DNA from: Chamaecrista fasciculata
Taxonomy: Eukaryota; Streptophyta; Magnoliopsida; Fabales; Fabaceae
Direction of reading: 5' to 3'
Assembly (NCBI GenBank): GCA_003254925.1
Contig: QANZ01008051.1
Coordinates: 77,139-141,138, forward strand
Length of the DNA: 64,000 nt
The translations under genes were made by a program, and so were the position numbers. Of the stretch, positions 1-11,790 are shown one piece after another. Positions within the stretch are counted from its first letter, which is position 1. Each line of letters opens with the position of its first letter. A model generated the notes under the pieces. The model was given only the letters and a program-made list of their open reading frames with translations. It was not told where the DNA came from and did no database searches.

Positions 1-678
1 TTATATACTAATGATTTTTGCTAAAAAAGTAGAAAACCATTTTGTTGTTTATAACAGAATGAGAATATTATTACATTATATATAACATATTATAATGCGC
101 CATGAGTGATTATACATCTTACTATTATATAAAATTGTATTAGTTTATACAATATAAAACATACCATATTTAAAGAACTTATTGTGATATTAAGTTAGAG
201 GAAGAAATATATATTAGTAAACTACAATTTTAATTTCAATTAATTATTTATAAAAAATCTTCTATACTATATATAAGGATAATATTTATTTTCTTATTAG
301 TGTTTTAGTAAGTTATGAGAATAACTCTATATTTTTTTAATTAGTATATTAGTGACAAAATTAACAATAAATTACCTTCAAACCGAATCGCCCAAACCGC
401 TTTTTATTGGTTTGGTTTGGTTTAATGAATGAAATTTAATCATTGGTTTGGTTTGAAAAATCCTTTCAAACCGCCCAAATCGCCCGACAAACACCCCTAG
501 TTGGTATATTCAAAGAAGATTCTAGAATTGATAAGAATCAAAATTTAAAGGAATATTCGTTGACATGCATACACCATTTTTTGGTTGAAAAAATTATATA
601 TAACTTCTCTAACACTTGGTATTGGATTCAAAAACCTTCTACATGAACTTAATGTTAATTATTTAATTATAATATATA
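1..678. other. AT-rich flank with a hAT-like MITE right end
   Basis: No coding region is supported. Bases about 380-499 contain several copies of the phrases GGTTTGGTTT and AAACCGCCCAAA and finish in ACACCCCTA at 499, the mirror image of the TAGGGGTGT start of the hAT-type element at 11472. I therefore read it as the right end of a related element whose left end I do not see. The rest is plain AT-rich DNA. Confidence 0.4.
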
Positions 679-858
679 TCTTATATTATATGGCTCCACC
701 CTTTTCTGGTCGTCTATGTTTAAAACTATAGTATATAGAATTAAAAATAAGAGAAAATTTACTATTTAGTCTCTCTTTCTTTACTAAGTTAACAATTTAG
801 TCCCTTATTTATTTTACATACATATTTGCGTGCCCGTTAGAGCACGGAAAGCCCCTAG
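679..858 (+). mobile_element. Mini-Helitron copy A
   Basis: A 180 bp repeat starting TCTTATATTATATGG after an A inside a TA-rich tract and ending GCCCCTAG before a T. A slightly damaged hairpin (GCGTGCCC, loop, GAGCACGG) at 828-847 precedes the end by about 10 bases. A TC start, a 3' hairpin, a CTAG end and insertion between A and T are Helitron hallmarks. There is no coding capacity, so it would be non-autonomous. Five other copies lie in this window. Confidence 0.7.
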
Positions 859-1643
859 TATACATATATATGTCTCTACAAGATAAGGTGGCTGGTAGAG
901 TCAAAAAGTTTCTCATAGTTTAGGGTCCATCTATGGGTCATTGGTGGCTTTCATGGTCTCATCAGTCATTATTCACACATTATAGGAAGATATTTCTGCG
1001 CTTTTTATTCGGATTCCAAGATAAAAATAATTAAATAACCATGAGGATAATTAATCTGCAGATATTTTCTTCTGCTTATTTTCCATTTAACCCATCAATC
1101 AATTTTATTATATAATTTGCAAAAAAAAAAAATTAAAGTTTCTCAACTTTTGAAATCGAAGTTTCGCACTGACCAACACTAGCTAGTAAGATTTTTAGCA
1201 TTCTTTCCAATAATTAACCCAGTAATTGAGATGTCATAAATTATTTTTTTCTCATTTGTCAGCACCCATGAGTCCATGACATTTTAGTTACCATAGTTTG
1301 CAAGTTGCGAGTAGAGCACATTAAATATTAGTTGTCAAAATAACTTTTGCTCAATCTAATTAATTCTAATAAAATAAAACAAAAGGAAAATTGAAGTGGT
1401 ACCAAAATCAGCCCATTTTGGCACCTTATTGAACCGTTCCCTTTAGTGCCAAATGTCCACATACATAAACATTAATAAAAAAAAATAAACATTATATATG
1501 TTAAAAATCTATTAATTGTTGTGATTAGTTTGTGAGATAATCCACCTCCCGGGGGACTAGTTTTAATTTCCTCTACATATATATACATATTACGTACATA
1601 TTTCCCTCTCAAGTAGTTTGTTAAAGCTTACATTGATAAATAG
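859..1643. other. Intergenic, nothing recognised
   Basis: AT-rich sequence with homopolymer runs. No open frame with recognisable protein, no tRNA and no clear repeat ends. Confidence 0.6.
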
Positions 1644-1925
1644 AATAGATTATAGAAGCACCACCAAGCGCATTGATCAATTAGTTAAAGGTTAATGCAG
1701 TTTAATTAAAAATATTTAGTGAGGGAATTTTATCATTTTTTTGGTATTTATACCCAATTTGAATAAAATTGTTTTTAATCTAGNAATAGATTAATAGAAG
1801 CACCACCAAGCGCATTGATCAATTAGTTAAAGGTTAATGCAGTTTAATTAAAAATATTTAGTGAGGCAATTTTATCATTTTTTTGGTATTTATACCCAAT
1901 TTGAATAAAATTGTTTTTAATCTAG
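1644..1925. repeat. False tandem duplication around a single N
   Basis: Bases 1644-1783 and 1785-1925 are nearly identical (140 and 141 bp; I see two differences) and are separated by one N at 1784. This is what a scaffolder leaves when two overlapping contig ends are joined without merging. A real tandem duplication is possible but less likely, because the same pattern recurs at 6730. Confidence 0.75.
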
Positions 1926-2629
1926 ATCATTAAAATAGATAAACATTAGAGTCTATACAATAAAAAGTTCAATTACAATAAGATCTTCTAAGTTTTAGGT
2001 CGGCGACCGAAAATACCCTTGAACTTAATTTCAAAACTTAACAAACAAATTCATTGGGTTTTAGGTCAGAGACAAAATATACTCTAATCGAGTTTCAAAA
2101 CTTGATAGATAAATTTATAAATTTTTAGTTTGATTCATTCATGACCTTCGAGTTTTCAAACATAACAGACAGAGACTTTCTAAGCTTTCAACTTTGTTCA
2201 TTTAGAACATTTAAATAATCTCACTTTTTTTTTTTTTGAAAAATTCATGAGTCCCAAATGAATAAAATTGAAAACCCATAGGATTTTTTTTGTCAAGTTT
2301 TGAAATTCAATTATCTTAATTAAGTGAACAAATTAAAATTAAAATTTCAAAGGGTCTATCAAGTTCTAACATTCAAGAGTGGTTCCTTTGACCTAAGACT
2401 TTGAGGGCTTTTAGTGCAAATTAGCCATAAAAAAATGGAGTAGAAGCAACATATTAATTGTAGAATGTAGAGTAGATATTGCAAGTTAGGAAGAATATAC
2501 ATGCATGTATATGTGTGTGTGTGAATTTACCTCTCCCTCACAGAAATATAAATATGTATAGTAGGGTTAAAATAGTTGCCAACTAGCACAACTCTGTCAG
2601 GCACCCTTTTGACCGTAACTTGCCCCATC
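1926..2629. other. Intergenic upstream of the proline-rich protein gene
   Basis: No coding region. Repeated phrases of the type GAGTTTCAAAACTTGATAG and AAGTTTTGAAATTC run in both orientations at 2020-2370, suggesting an old, decayed inverted-repeat element, but I cannot place its ends. Confidence 0.35.
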
Positions 2630-2631
2630 AT

Positions 2632-2637
2632 CACGTG
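2632..2637 (+). promoter_or_regulatory. G-box in proline-rich protein promoter
   Basis: CACGTG, within the 10-base palindrome ATCACGTGAT at 2630-2639, lies about 205 bp upstream of the ATG. A TA-rich TATA-like stretch follows at 2703-2711, and the leader from about 2650 to 2780 is a long CT-rich tract. G-boxes bind bZIP and bHLH factors; that it is used here is an inference from position. Confidence 0.45.
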
Positions 2638-2839
2638 ATCTGCTTCTTTTATAATTTGTTCTCTTCTTAATTCCCTCTTTCTCTTACCTTCTTCTATTTC
2701 TCATTATATATCTATCTTCTTCTTCACTCCCTATATCTACTTCTTCCTCTTCCTCTTTCTTTTTATCTCTTTTTCTTAGTCACCAAACAAGAAAGAAAGA
2801 AAGAAGACTTTACACAAAACACACTACTCACTCATCATC

Positions 2840-3685
2840 ATGGAGTCTCCTCCTAGACTCTATGCTTTCCTCCTCATTTCCATGCTCTTCCTCTCCTCCT
2901 TCACTCCCATTCTCTCTTGCCCCTATTGTGGCAAGCCCACCCCACACAAAAAGCCCAAGCCCTCCCACAAGCCCAAGCCCAAGCCCACTCCCTCCCCCAA
3001 GCCCATCACCCTCCCTCCGGTCACCGTCCCCCCGGTTACTGTCCCTCCGATCAAGCCCCCGGTTACCCTGCCTCCGGTGACCCTCCCACCTATCAAGCCC
3101 CCGGTCACCCTGCCTCCGGTGACCCTCCCGCCTGTTAAGCCCCCGGTCGACCTCCCTCCGATCAAGCCTCCGGTGGACCTCCCTCCTCTACCAAACCTCC
3201 CGCCGATCAAACCCCCGGTTGACCTACCTCCGGTCAAGCCTCCGGTGGACCTCCCTCCTTTGCCGAACCTCCCTCCTCTTCCGGTGCCACTCCCTCCTCT
3301 GCCGAAACTCCCTCCATTGCCGGTGCCACTCCCGCCCGTCCCAATTATAAACCCTCCGGCAACTCCAACAACTCCTTCCGGCGGCAAGACACCAACCACG
3401 CCGTGCCCTACACCGCCGGCTCAGGCGACGTGCCCGATCGACACGCTGAAGCTGGGAGCTTGTGTGGATCTTTTGGGAGGACTGGTGCACATTGGAGTGG
3501 GAGACCCAGTAGTGAACAAGTGCTGTCCTGTGCTGCAAGGGCTTGTGGAGTTGGAAGCTGCAGTGTGTCTTTGCACTACCTTGAAACTCAAGCTTCTCAA
3601 CCTAAACATTTATGTTCCACTTGCTCTTCAGCTTCTTGTCACTTGTGGCAAAACTCCTCCTCCTGGCTTCACTTGCTCCCTTTAA
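2840..3685 (+). CDS. Hybrid proline-rich protein (HyPRP) with 8-cysteine domain
   Basis: Single-exon gene, 281 aa. Residues 1-26 form a signal peptide (hydrophobic core LYAFLLISMLFLSS, likely cut before Cys27), so the product is secreted, probably to the cell wall. Residues about 31-190 are proline-rich, first with basic KPKPSHKPKP units and then with repeats such as PPVTLPPIKPPVTLPP and KPPVDLPPLPNLPP. The C-terminal 8-cysteine motif is complete: C198-X9-C208-X19-C228C229-X13-C243-X-C245-X23-C269-X9-C279, the lipid-transfer/2S-albumin fold used by hybrid PRPs (tomato TPRP-F1 and '36.4 kDa proline-rich protein' type). The ATG is the first in frame and follows a CT-rich leader. The coding region is far richer in GC than its surroundings. 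Role in wall structure or development is inferred from the family; the family is certain, the exact orthologue is not. Confidence 0.95.
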   Translation: MESPPRLYAFLLISMLFLSSFTPILSCPYCGKPTPHKKPKPSHKPKPKPTPSPKPITLPPVTVPPVTVPPIKPPVTLPPVTLPPIKPPVTLPPVTLPPVKPPVDLPPIKPPVDLPPLPNLPPIKPPVDLPPVKPPVDLPPLPNLPPLPVPLPPLPKLPPLPVPLPPVPIINPPATPTTPSGGKTPTTPCPTPPAQATCPIDTLKLGACVDLLGGLVHIGVGDPVVNKCCPVLQGLVELEAAVCLCTTLKLKLLNLNIYVPLALQLLVTCGKTPPPGFTCSL

Positions 3686-5709
3686 GGTTTAAATTTCAAC
3701 TCCAACCAACTCAATGCTTCTTAATTCAAACTACTTTATTATGATAAAATGTAAAATAACAATTTGTTTCCTAAAATATCATTGACAACTCATTCCTTAA
3801 AAGATTGAAATGCACAGTTTAGTCTCTGAACAATTAAAACGGTATACTTATTAGTCTTTTATATTAGACTGAATAGTATATCATTTTAATCTTTCATGGA
3901 CTAAATGTAGATTTCAATCTTTTAGAGACTAATTTATTAATTAGCTCAGTGATATTTCAATGATTAAATCGTTAGTTTACTCTTTTTTCATATGAATAAA
4001 CTAAAAATTCAGTCTCTGAAAGATTACCGAAGTGATAACTTAATATCTGAAAGATTAAAATACACAATTTAGTCCCTGATACTTATTAGTCTCTTTTTAT
4101 GAACTAAATGATATATCGTTTTAATCTTTTAGAGACTGTTAACTAAATGATCTTTCAATGACTGAAATATTAATTTACTCTGTATCAATAGAATTTTACT
4201 TAATCTGATTCGAATCTAAATCATAGTTAGGAGTACTTAATTATTATTGATGTGTTATATATATATATATGGGGACCAAGTCCGAAGTGCTTCTCACAAA
4301 CTTATATTATCAATTTAACCACACGACTTTAGGTTATGATATATATATTTTATCATAAAGTTCTCTATATAATTCGAATTCAACTTTACACTCACTTAAT
4401 TATAACTGATTTTGAAGTGAAGGAATTGTGTGAAGTTAGTAATGTGCCTTAAAAAAAATGTTATTTTAAAAAATGCTTTATTTAATATAACTTGTATTTT
4501 TTTTAATTATAACTATACTATAACTCTCACTCACTTTTATGTTTTTGTCACCCTCACATTTAGTTTATATATATATATATATTGCTTATATGTATATATA
4601 TAAATAAGAGATATGCATCATGTATGTCAACGTAAGGACGTACGTGTGCATTTGGAAAGAGGATATATAAAACTAGCTTGAATTCAAATTTGGTCATGAC
4701 AATATATATAATATAAATTAGATGCATGCATAAGTATGTTGTAATTTAAAAGATTACAGAATATAATATATAGCTTCTGTTTAAAAGGAATATAACTCAT
4801 CCTGTTTTTCTAATGTTGGAACTGGAAGTAAGTGCAGTATGCTCAGCCAATAAAATTATTAAAGCTTTGTTAGTTACAGACAAGTTAATCCTGTTGTTAC
4901 TTTCTAGAAGTAGCTGTAATAATTGATTAACATTATTGCAAATCATGTATGTGTTCTTCTATTCTTTTTTTCTTTCTCTTTCTATTTTGGATTGTTGCAT
5001 AAAGCTAATTATTTGTACTTATATTATTATATATAAGCTCACACTTTAGATTTTTTTACAAGCACTGACATCTAGGAGCATGAAATTATATATATACACA
5101 CACACATTTTGATAATTGATTAGCTAGCAAAATAAGTTAACTAATTACTGTTTTTTCACGTGGTTTTCTTCTGATCGATTGGTTCAAGAATTTGCTCTAT
5201 TATCACCAATAAATCCTAAGGAATTATGAAAATCTAGCTTATTATGAAGAAATAAATTATAAATAGTTTTTTATTTATGTTTTTCTAATTGTACCCGTGA
5301 ACTTGAAATTTTTGTCTCATTGCATGTCATATACCTATTCCTCGCAGGTGGTTGCTGGATTCAAGAATGTATGGATGAAATCGACATGAGAGGATGTCGA
5401 CGTACCCAATCCTTTTCTCTCTCTATCTCTCTCTTTTTCTTTCTCTCTCTAGATTGGAATTAATTGATGTTGTTAATTTAATTTGGTTATTTAATTTCAC
5501 AGTGTTAATCCATTTGTTTGAATCCTTAATTTGAGATCATTGTCAAGTACTTTGTATGTATTTAAGTATGTACGTACGTATATGCATGTATGCTTAATGC
5601 ATCATGACGTAGTGGCAAATTAAGATATGCTTCTGTGACATTAATTCTATAATATTTATTTATATCATATGATTCGCTCTACTTTCAATTTTATCGATCA
5701 TCAGCTTCC

Positions 5710-5740
<31 letters not shown>

Positions 5741-6514
5741 TAGTTATCTACATGAATATTATATATGGTCCTGTATTAGAATCTTTGTCTTTATATTAAT
5801 TGGGATCTGCGAAACCCTAGCTAGAACCAAAGAAAATTTTCGACCACATAAATGAGGCAGGCATGCATATATAGATTGATGGATGAAAATTTATATACAT
5901 ATAAAAAAAAATCGCATATTAATTAAAATATATGTATTATATTATACATCAGTAATGCTTAAAGTAAGGTATAGTATGAAACCTGAAATATAAATAAGTT
6001 TTTTGGTGACATTGATGTACGTACGTAACTATACTCACTAATGATTGAGTTCATGTGAAATTCGTCAATATATATAAGTGTAAAATAAGAAGTCTGTTAA
6101 TAGAGTCAGAGAGTCATTTAACAAATAGAGACAAATTAAAGAGGCAATGAAAATTAACAAACATTCACAGCGATGTAATGTAAGTAAATATATATAAGCT
6201 GAGCATCAAATGTATATGATTATTAATATATTCATTATCAGATTCAGAACTCACTACTAATTAGTACTCACTATTTACTGTTGTTTCACTAATGGGATAA
6301 ATTTTCTTTTTCCTTTTTCCTAAACCATAATTTGGGACTTGAAGATGACAACACACACATATAAGATTCCTATAACATTTAGTTTGGTCCACCACGACAC
6401 AAATACACAAGCTAAGTTCCATACAAATATAAACACTGAGATATATATAGGAAGAGAGAGAGAGATAATAGTGTGTGTGGGGACCTGGTTTTGATTATTC
6501 AATGGGCTATGGAA
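3686..6514. other. Gene-free stretch downstream of the HyPRP gene
   Basis: The HyPRP 3' UTR comes first. Bases about 3798-3985 and 4050-4180 hold two diverged direct copies of a unit with the phrases TTTAGTCTCTGA, ACTTATTAGTCT and TTTTAGAGACT. Simple repeats follow: (TA)n near 4256-4270, 4566-4580 and 5709-5735, and a CT-rich run at 5418-5450. No protein or RNA gene is recognisable. Confidence 0.5.
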
Positions 6515-6945
6515 ATAGGGAAATTCCAGTTTTTGGTTAGAGAGAATGTTACTTTTTCAATCTTAACAAAAAATAGACAACGTGAGTGTGACATATTATT
6601 GAAGCACACTTAGCTTGTACAACTTATCATGTGATCATTTCTTGTCCCATATATTATACTACGTACTCACAGTACTGTAACTCCAACTTCTCATGATTTT
6701 TATTTACTATAAGTTTTTTTTTTTGCCAGNATAGGGAAATTCCAGTTTTTGGTTAGAGAGAATGTTACTTTTTCAATCTAAACAAAAAATAGACAACGTG
6801 AGTGTGACATATTATTGAACCACACTTAGCTTGTACAACTTATCATGTGATCATTTCTTGTCCCATATATTATACTACGTACTCACAGTACTGTAACTCC
6901 AACTTCTCATGATTTTTATTTACTATAAGTTTTTTTTTTTGCCAG
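6515..6945. repeat. Second false duplication around a single N
   Basis: Bases 6515-6729 and 6731-6945 are both 215 bp long and almost identical (I see two mismatches), separated by one N at 6730. As at 1784, this most likely reflects overlapping contig ends joined without merging, not a biological tandem repeat. Confidence 0.8.
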
Positions 6946-7621
6946 TACTTTAAATCTTACCATTGATCAATTATATGTATATCACATTTTAAAACGACCT
7001 TAATTAATTAAATTAATTATTAGCCTGGACATTATTATATTACATTAATAAGATATTAATCTTTTTTGCTAGCTTTATATATGTAGGTAAAAGTAATCTC
7101 GACACTCTAAACTGTGAGTTAAGTTTCAGTTGTACCTCCAAATTTTTTTTGTGGTTAATTGTGCCCCAAATCTTTCACATGTGAGTCAATAATATTTCAT
7201 CCCCTAACTCAGTTAATGAAAATAACATAAAATGTTGATGCGTCAACTGACTTAGTTCATGGTTGTTGACATAGTTTGTCAAGGTATAAATGAGGCAAAC
7301 ATGACATTCAGAAAAGTAATAATTGAACTAAAATATGACATTTCACATTAAGTAATTGAACATAACCATTTTGTGTGATATTAAAAATAAATTTAAAAGT
7401 GTAATAAAAACAGGGTAAAAATAAATATAACAAGATTTGTTTGGCCTGCAAAATATAACAAGATTGCAATAATTTACAACTACAGTTTTATACAGAAGCT
7501 TTAGTAAATGGGAGTGAGATGGAAGAGATTAGGACTAAAGAGTAGGATTTTGAGTTTAGCTTCGCATTTCTTGAAATGCCATACAATCCATTTAATTATA
7601 TATACTTAAAGAAAAAATATA

Positions 7622-7790
7622 AGAGGTTAGTTTAACTGGTAAGCGGTTTAGTATCACTTAAATAAAATTCTATGTTCAAGATCTTATTAATATAGTTATT
7701 TCTATTAAGAGATTTTCCTACAATAATCAAGTGTGAGACACGGGTCAAATCCAGATTAATTAGAGTAAAACTTCATATACTAAATAGACA
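7622..7790 (+). mobile_element. Possible tRNA-derived SINE remnant
   Basis: GGTTAGTTTAACTGGTAAGC near 7625 resembles a pol III A box and TATGTTCAAGATCTT near 7671 resembles a decayed B box with normal spacing, as in plant SINE heads. No clear 3' tail or target duplication was found, so this is tentative. Confidence 0.25.
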
Positions 7791-8696
7791 AAAAAATTAT
7801 ACATAATAAATTCATTAAGTTGTCCAAATTAACATCATTGAACCAACAAACCATTCAAATCTATCTATTAATCCAACAAAACAATGTTTTTCTTTGTTTA
7901 CGTGTCATCAGTTGCAGGCGAGTTGCCACAATTTTCTAATTCTCACTCGCAGCATTTGTGCAACACGTGTCCCTCAATTTATATTTCAATTTTATTCATT
8001 TTTTTATTTTTGTTATATCCAGCCAATATTTGCAATTTTTAGAATTCAGCCAGTAAAATAAACTTATCCCGCCTCAACTTTTAGAATTCAATTTCAATTC
8101 AATTTTCAAATTTCAAAATTCAATCACCAATATCTGCAGCACAAGCCACTCTCCTCAACTTCCTTCAACCCTAATTTCAAAACCCATCTCACCATCAACC
8201 CTTCACACACCGAGAGCCTCCTTGAATCCGCCGCATCATTCTTCCGATTTTCATGGAATACGTGTTTTCCGTTCTTCGCACAATCTCGATCTTCCTCTTC
8301 GATTTCCTCTTCGGCTATGAGTTTGCATTTATGAAGATGTATGTTGTGTGAACTTTTTGCAGATTTGTTCACCATCGTTCATCATGTTTCTCCTCTCCCA
8401 AATCTGCATACTTTCTGCAGATTTTTATGTCACTTTTCTTCTGCAGATGTCACCTTTCTTTTGCATTTTTGTTCACTGTCGTTCATCATATCTATAGTGC
8501 CAAAATTTAGAAATTGAGGTTTGCTTTTTTGAATCTATCATGCTTTGTGATTATAGGTTTCTAAGATGCGAAAATTGAGGTTTGATATTTGGGTCTCGGT
8601 TTGACTTTGCGAGTTCTGAAGCTTTGTCTGTTTCATATCTTAAATTTATGACATCATCTTGGTCACCCTATGGGGAATTCTGAATAGCTCGCAGTG

Positions 8697-8786
8697 AAAG
8701 CCATGGGAATTCCGATTCACAGTGGCAAATACGTGAGGTTCAACATCCCCGTCGGACGCAGCGCTTACGGCATCGTCTGGTATCAT
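8697..8786 (+). pseudogene. MAP kinase N-terminal fragment (captured)
   Basis: Reading from 8702, the frame gives MGIPIHSGKYVRFNI then PVGRSAYGIV. Plant MAP kinases have a matching start (GG-K/R-YVQYNI) and glycine loop (P-IGRGAYGIVC), but with about 17 residues between the blocks; those are missing here, so an internal in-frame deletion is likely. The match stops at a TG|GTATC sequence that would serve as the splice donor ending the first exon, and what follows is not coding. It is a dead fragment, not a kinase gene. It lies inside the probable Helitron, which suggests capture from a genomic copy. Confidence 0.55.
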
Positions 8787-9421
8787 ATTTATTATCGCTC
8801 TTCTTCTCTCTTCTCTGAACAAATAATAACGATTCGTTGAGTTATTACGACGGAGTGAAATCATTAATCAGATCAATGAATTTATTTGCCCCGATTGAAT
8901 TTTGTCGTATCTGTTGAGTTATTATGACGGAGTGAGTTCATTAATCTACAATTTTGGTCTGCAATTTGGGTTTTGTATTGTATAACTGAAGAAAATAGTG
9001 GACCAAAAATGTAATAATAACTTTTTAGTGTTTTAGCTATTATCTTGGTTTGAAGTTGAGATGGTTCCGAGTTAAGAGTTAGATAAAACTTTTTCTAGAA
9101 CATTGATTAGTTTTGTCATATGTGATGCATATATTAAATATTGATTGTTATATGTGATACTTTCTCCTCCTTTGTGAATGTCTTTCCTTCGGGAAGATGG
9201 TGGGAAAAAGATAGAGCTGAAGCCAGGATTTCTGATGGAGCATGATGAGAATGTAAGATACAAAGATGCTCCTAACCTCATTAATTATCAAAGTTTGGTT
9301 TTAGAAGTCATATGTATTCTTTTTATATTGTTTCTATCTATGAAGTATGTTCAATGTCAATTCAGTGCCTTCATCTTCATACAATCTCACTGAATTGGTA
9401 TGGATCTTTTTAAAAAATTAA

Positions 9422-9850
9422 GAGTAAATTACACTTTGGTGCCCTGTGGTTTGATCCTATTTCATTTTGGTACCCTGTGATTTGAAACCTAACACTTTGG
9501 TACCCTGTGGTCTTCTCCATTAACACTTTGGTACCCTTTGGAACTATTTTGTAATTTTAACCATAACAAATTTTGCAAAAATTACATATTGACCCCAAAA
9601 TTTTTTAAAGTTTTCATTTTAGTCCCTAGATAATATGTATCTAGGGACCTATTTATAATTTTTTGAAAATTTTTTGGGGTCAATATGTAATTTTTGCAAA
9701 ATTTGTTATGGTTAAAATTACAAAATAGCTCCAAAGGGTATCAAAGTGTTAATGGAGAATACCATAGGGTACCAAAGTGTCAGGTTTCAAACCACAGGGT
9801 ACCAAAGTGAAATAGGGTCAAACCACAGGGTACCAAAGTGTAATTTACCC
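9422..9850. mobile_element. Foldback MITE, Mutator-like, 429 bp (copy 1)
   Basis: Almost the whole element is one inverted repeat: the left arm starts GAGTAAATTACAC and the right arm ends GTGTAATTTACCC, with repeated phrases CTTTGGTACCCTGTGG on the left and their complement on the right. It is flanked by an exact 9-bp duplication, AAAAATTAA, at 9413-9421 and 9851-9859. Nine-base duplications are characteristic of Mutator-like transposition. There is no coding capacity. It sits inside the probable Helitron and is therefore younger than that insertion. Confidence 0.85.
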
Positions 9851-10746
9851 AAAAATTAAATTGGGTTAACTTTTGTTCTTTTCTTTTTCCCCTTTGTAGA
9901 TATGGGACTTAGTTCCTAAGCCACAAGATTTCTTTTAACATTAGTAAACTGACAAATGGTTTATTGGGCATTTTATAGTAATTGTTTAGTATATAATAGT
10001 TTTACCTTTTTGCTTTTTTTTAGGAAGGAAGTGATGAATGTTTTTCTAATGAGTTAGACATTTTGGTTAAGAGAAGATTCATCTTCAAGATTGAAGTCTT
10101 AACATATAATATCTAACAAGGAAATAATTCATGTTTGGATGATATATTGACTCTTTAATTATCTACAAGCAGACTAAAAAAAGCACATAACGATGTAGAT
10201 TTGGCTACTTGACATCTCACTACTCTTTAACTATTTTGTATTTTTGGAAGCAGATGTCATTTTTTTTAGTAGCAATATTTTGATGTCTAATATTTTAGTG
10301 AGCAATACTCTTACTTTCAAGATTTTGATATGTAATATTACTTTGTTGCAACTCTGTATTTTATTAATGATTAGTATACAATTTATATGACTTGAGAGTT
10401 TTCTTATTATTTTCCTATTAGTTTCAATTACTTTTTCATGTAATTAATTGACACTGTTCTCTTAACAATTTTAGCTATTTTTTAATGATTCTGAGAAAAA
10501 TGATGTGCCTTTAGATATAGATTCCCAATTATATGCAATATTGACTACCATATTTTAATTTGTAAGGTTAATTAGCATAACACTCTAATTTGCCTATCAA
10601 TTAGCAATATTCTTCAACAAACAATATTTTGATATGTAATGTTATTAATCTATCTAATATATTTGCAATTTGAATGATATTAATATCTGTACAATATTAT
10701 GTATTAAGAAGTCAAAACCCGTGCAAACGCACGGGTCTTATGCTAG

Positions 10747-11463
10747 TTTAAACTATTTCAAACCATAGACTTTTAATTTGTACTAACTTGATCTCTTGCT
10801 TCTAATCACATTTCTTTAGTTGTCAAATTCAGACGTTAATTTAAGACATTACTCTAATTCATCACTCTTACATTTTTGTACTTAATTATTTTCATTTCTC
10901 TTGCCTCTCTCTCTCTCCCCCCACCCCCCTTTCTCCCCGTAATATACTCGATATAAAGAAAAAAAAAAATCCTTCATGACTTTAATTAAGATCCCACTCT
11001 TCCCCTGAATTTTCTCTAGTTGCATCACTTGTCGTTTCTCATATATTGTACTTTTCTTCATTTTATGATCCTTTGACCCTACATTAAGACTAATTAAACT
11101 ATTAATGATGATTAATTTGACGATGTGGGTCCTGCAAGAAACGTTGAAATTAAGTTAATTATTGTTAACATAATTTTAGCCAAGTTGGTACTCCATATAA
11201 CTAAACTTATCCTTAATGCATATATAAGGTTAAGACTAATTTATTGGCCTAATAATTGAGGGGTGTATTTCCCTGCCAGCTTATAGAAGTTAATCACATT
11301 CAAATTTGGAACCAGTAAATATATATATATATATATATATATAATTAATTAATTCTTACAATAACCCAGAATGTTTTGTTCAATATGACCCTCTCAAATC
11401 TCAATATACAATAATATTGAGAGTCTCCAATATATAAATTATTTGATCATGGAAAGTTATGAT
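10747..11463. other. Intergenic, nothing recognised
   Basis: AT-rich sequence with a CT/C-rich run near 10900-10940 and a (TA)n microsatellite at about 11320-11345. No gene or element end seen. Confidence 0.55.
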
Positions 11464-11790
11464 AAAATTAGTAGGGGTGTTCACCGTTGGGTTGAGTTTA
11501 GAGCGGGTTGGTTTGGGTTAGATTTTGGAAAAGAAAAATATTTCAGTCCAAACCAAACTAAATCACATTGGCTTGGGTTGGGCCGGCCGGCCAGCCCATT
11601 CCAATTTGCAAACAATTTTTTAAAAAAAAATACTTAACTCTATAATTTTTTTAATATCAATTTTTTTCTGTTAAATTCTGATGAAAAATATTTATTATTA
11701 TGAGTCAATAATATGAATATATATTGAAATTATATTGAAATCTAAAGAATTGAAAACTAAGGAGTTTGATGAAGTTGATACTTTAAATTA

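Larger units (their letters stand above)
7860..10746 (+). mobile_element. Probable Helitron carrying captured gene fragments
   Basis: The 3' end is textbook: a perfect 8-bp hairpin (ACCCGTGC, loop AAAC, GCACGGGT; 10717-10736), ten bases, then CTAG at 10743-10746 followed by T. The best 5' candidate is the TC at 7860, preceded by A and reading TCTATCTATTAATCC, a common Helitron start; the TC at 7864 is an alternative. This gives about 2.9 kb with no Rep/helicase, hence non-autonomous. Inside are a MAP-kinase fragment (about 8700-8786), a second GC-richer stretch at 8130-8400 with unrecognised coding-like content, and a later foldback insertion (9422-9850). The 3' end is solid; the 5' end is inferred. 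Confidence 0.6.

Noticed and set aside
2923-3399. 158-codon glycine-rich frame on the minus strand of the proline-rich gene
   Set aside because: It is the reverse complement of proline codons (CCN read as GG-type codons). The plus-strand protein has a signal peptide and a complete 8-cysteine motif, so the minus frame is a shadow.
5806-5822. AAACCCTAG phrase considered as a telomeric repeat
   Set aside because: Only a single unit is present, so it is not an array.
8646-8864. 72-codon minus-strand frame over the MAP-kinase fragment
   Set aside because: The opposite strand gives a better and recognisable match (GKYVRFNI, PVGRSAYGIV), so the minus frame is incidental.
9178-9393. 71-codon frame (MSFLREDGGKKIELKPGFL...) considered as a gene
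   Set aside because: Short, no recognised domain, and inside the probable Helitron; at most another captured fragment, which I cannot identify.
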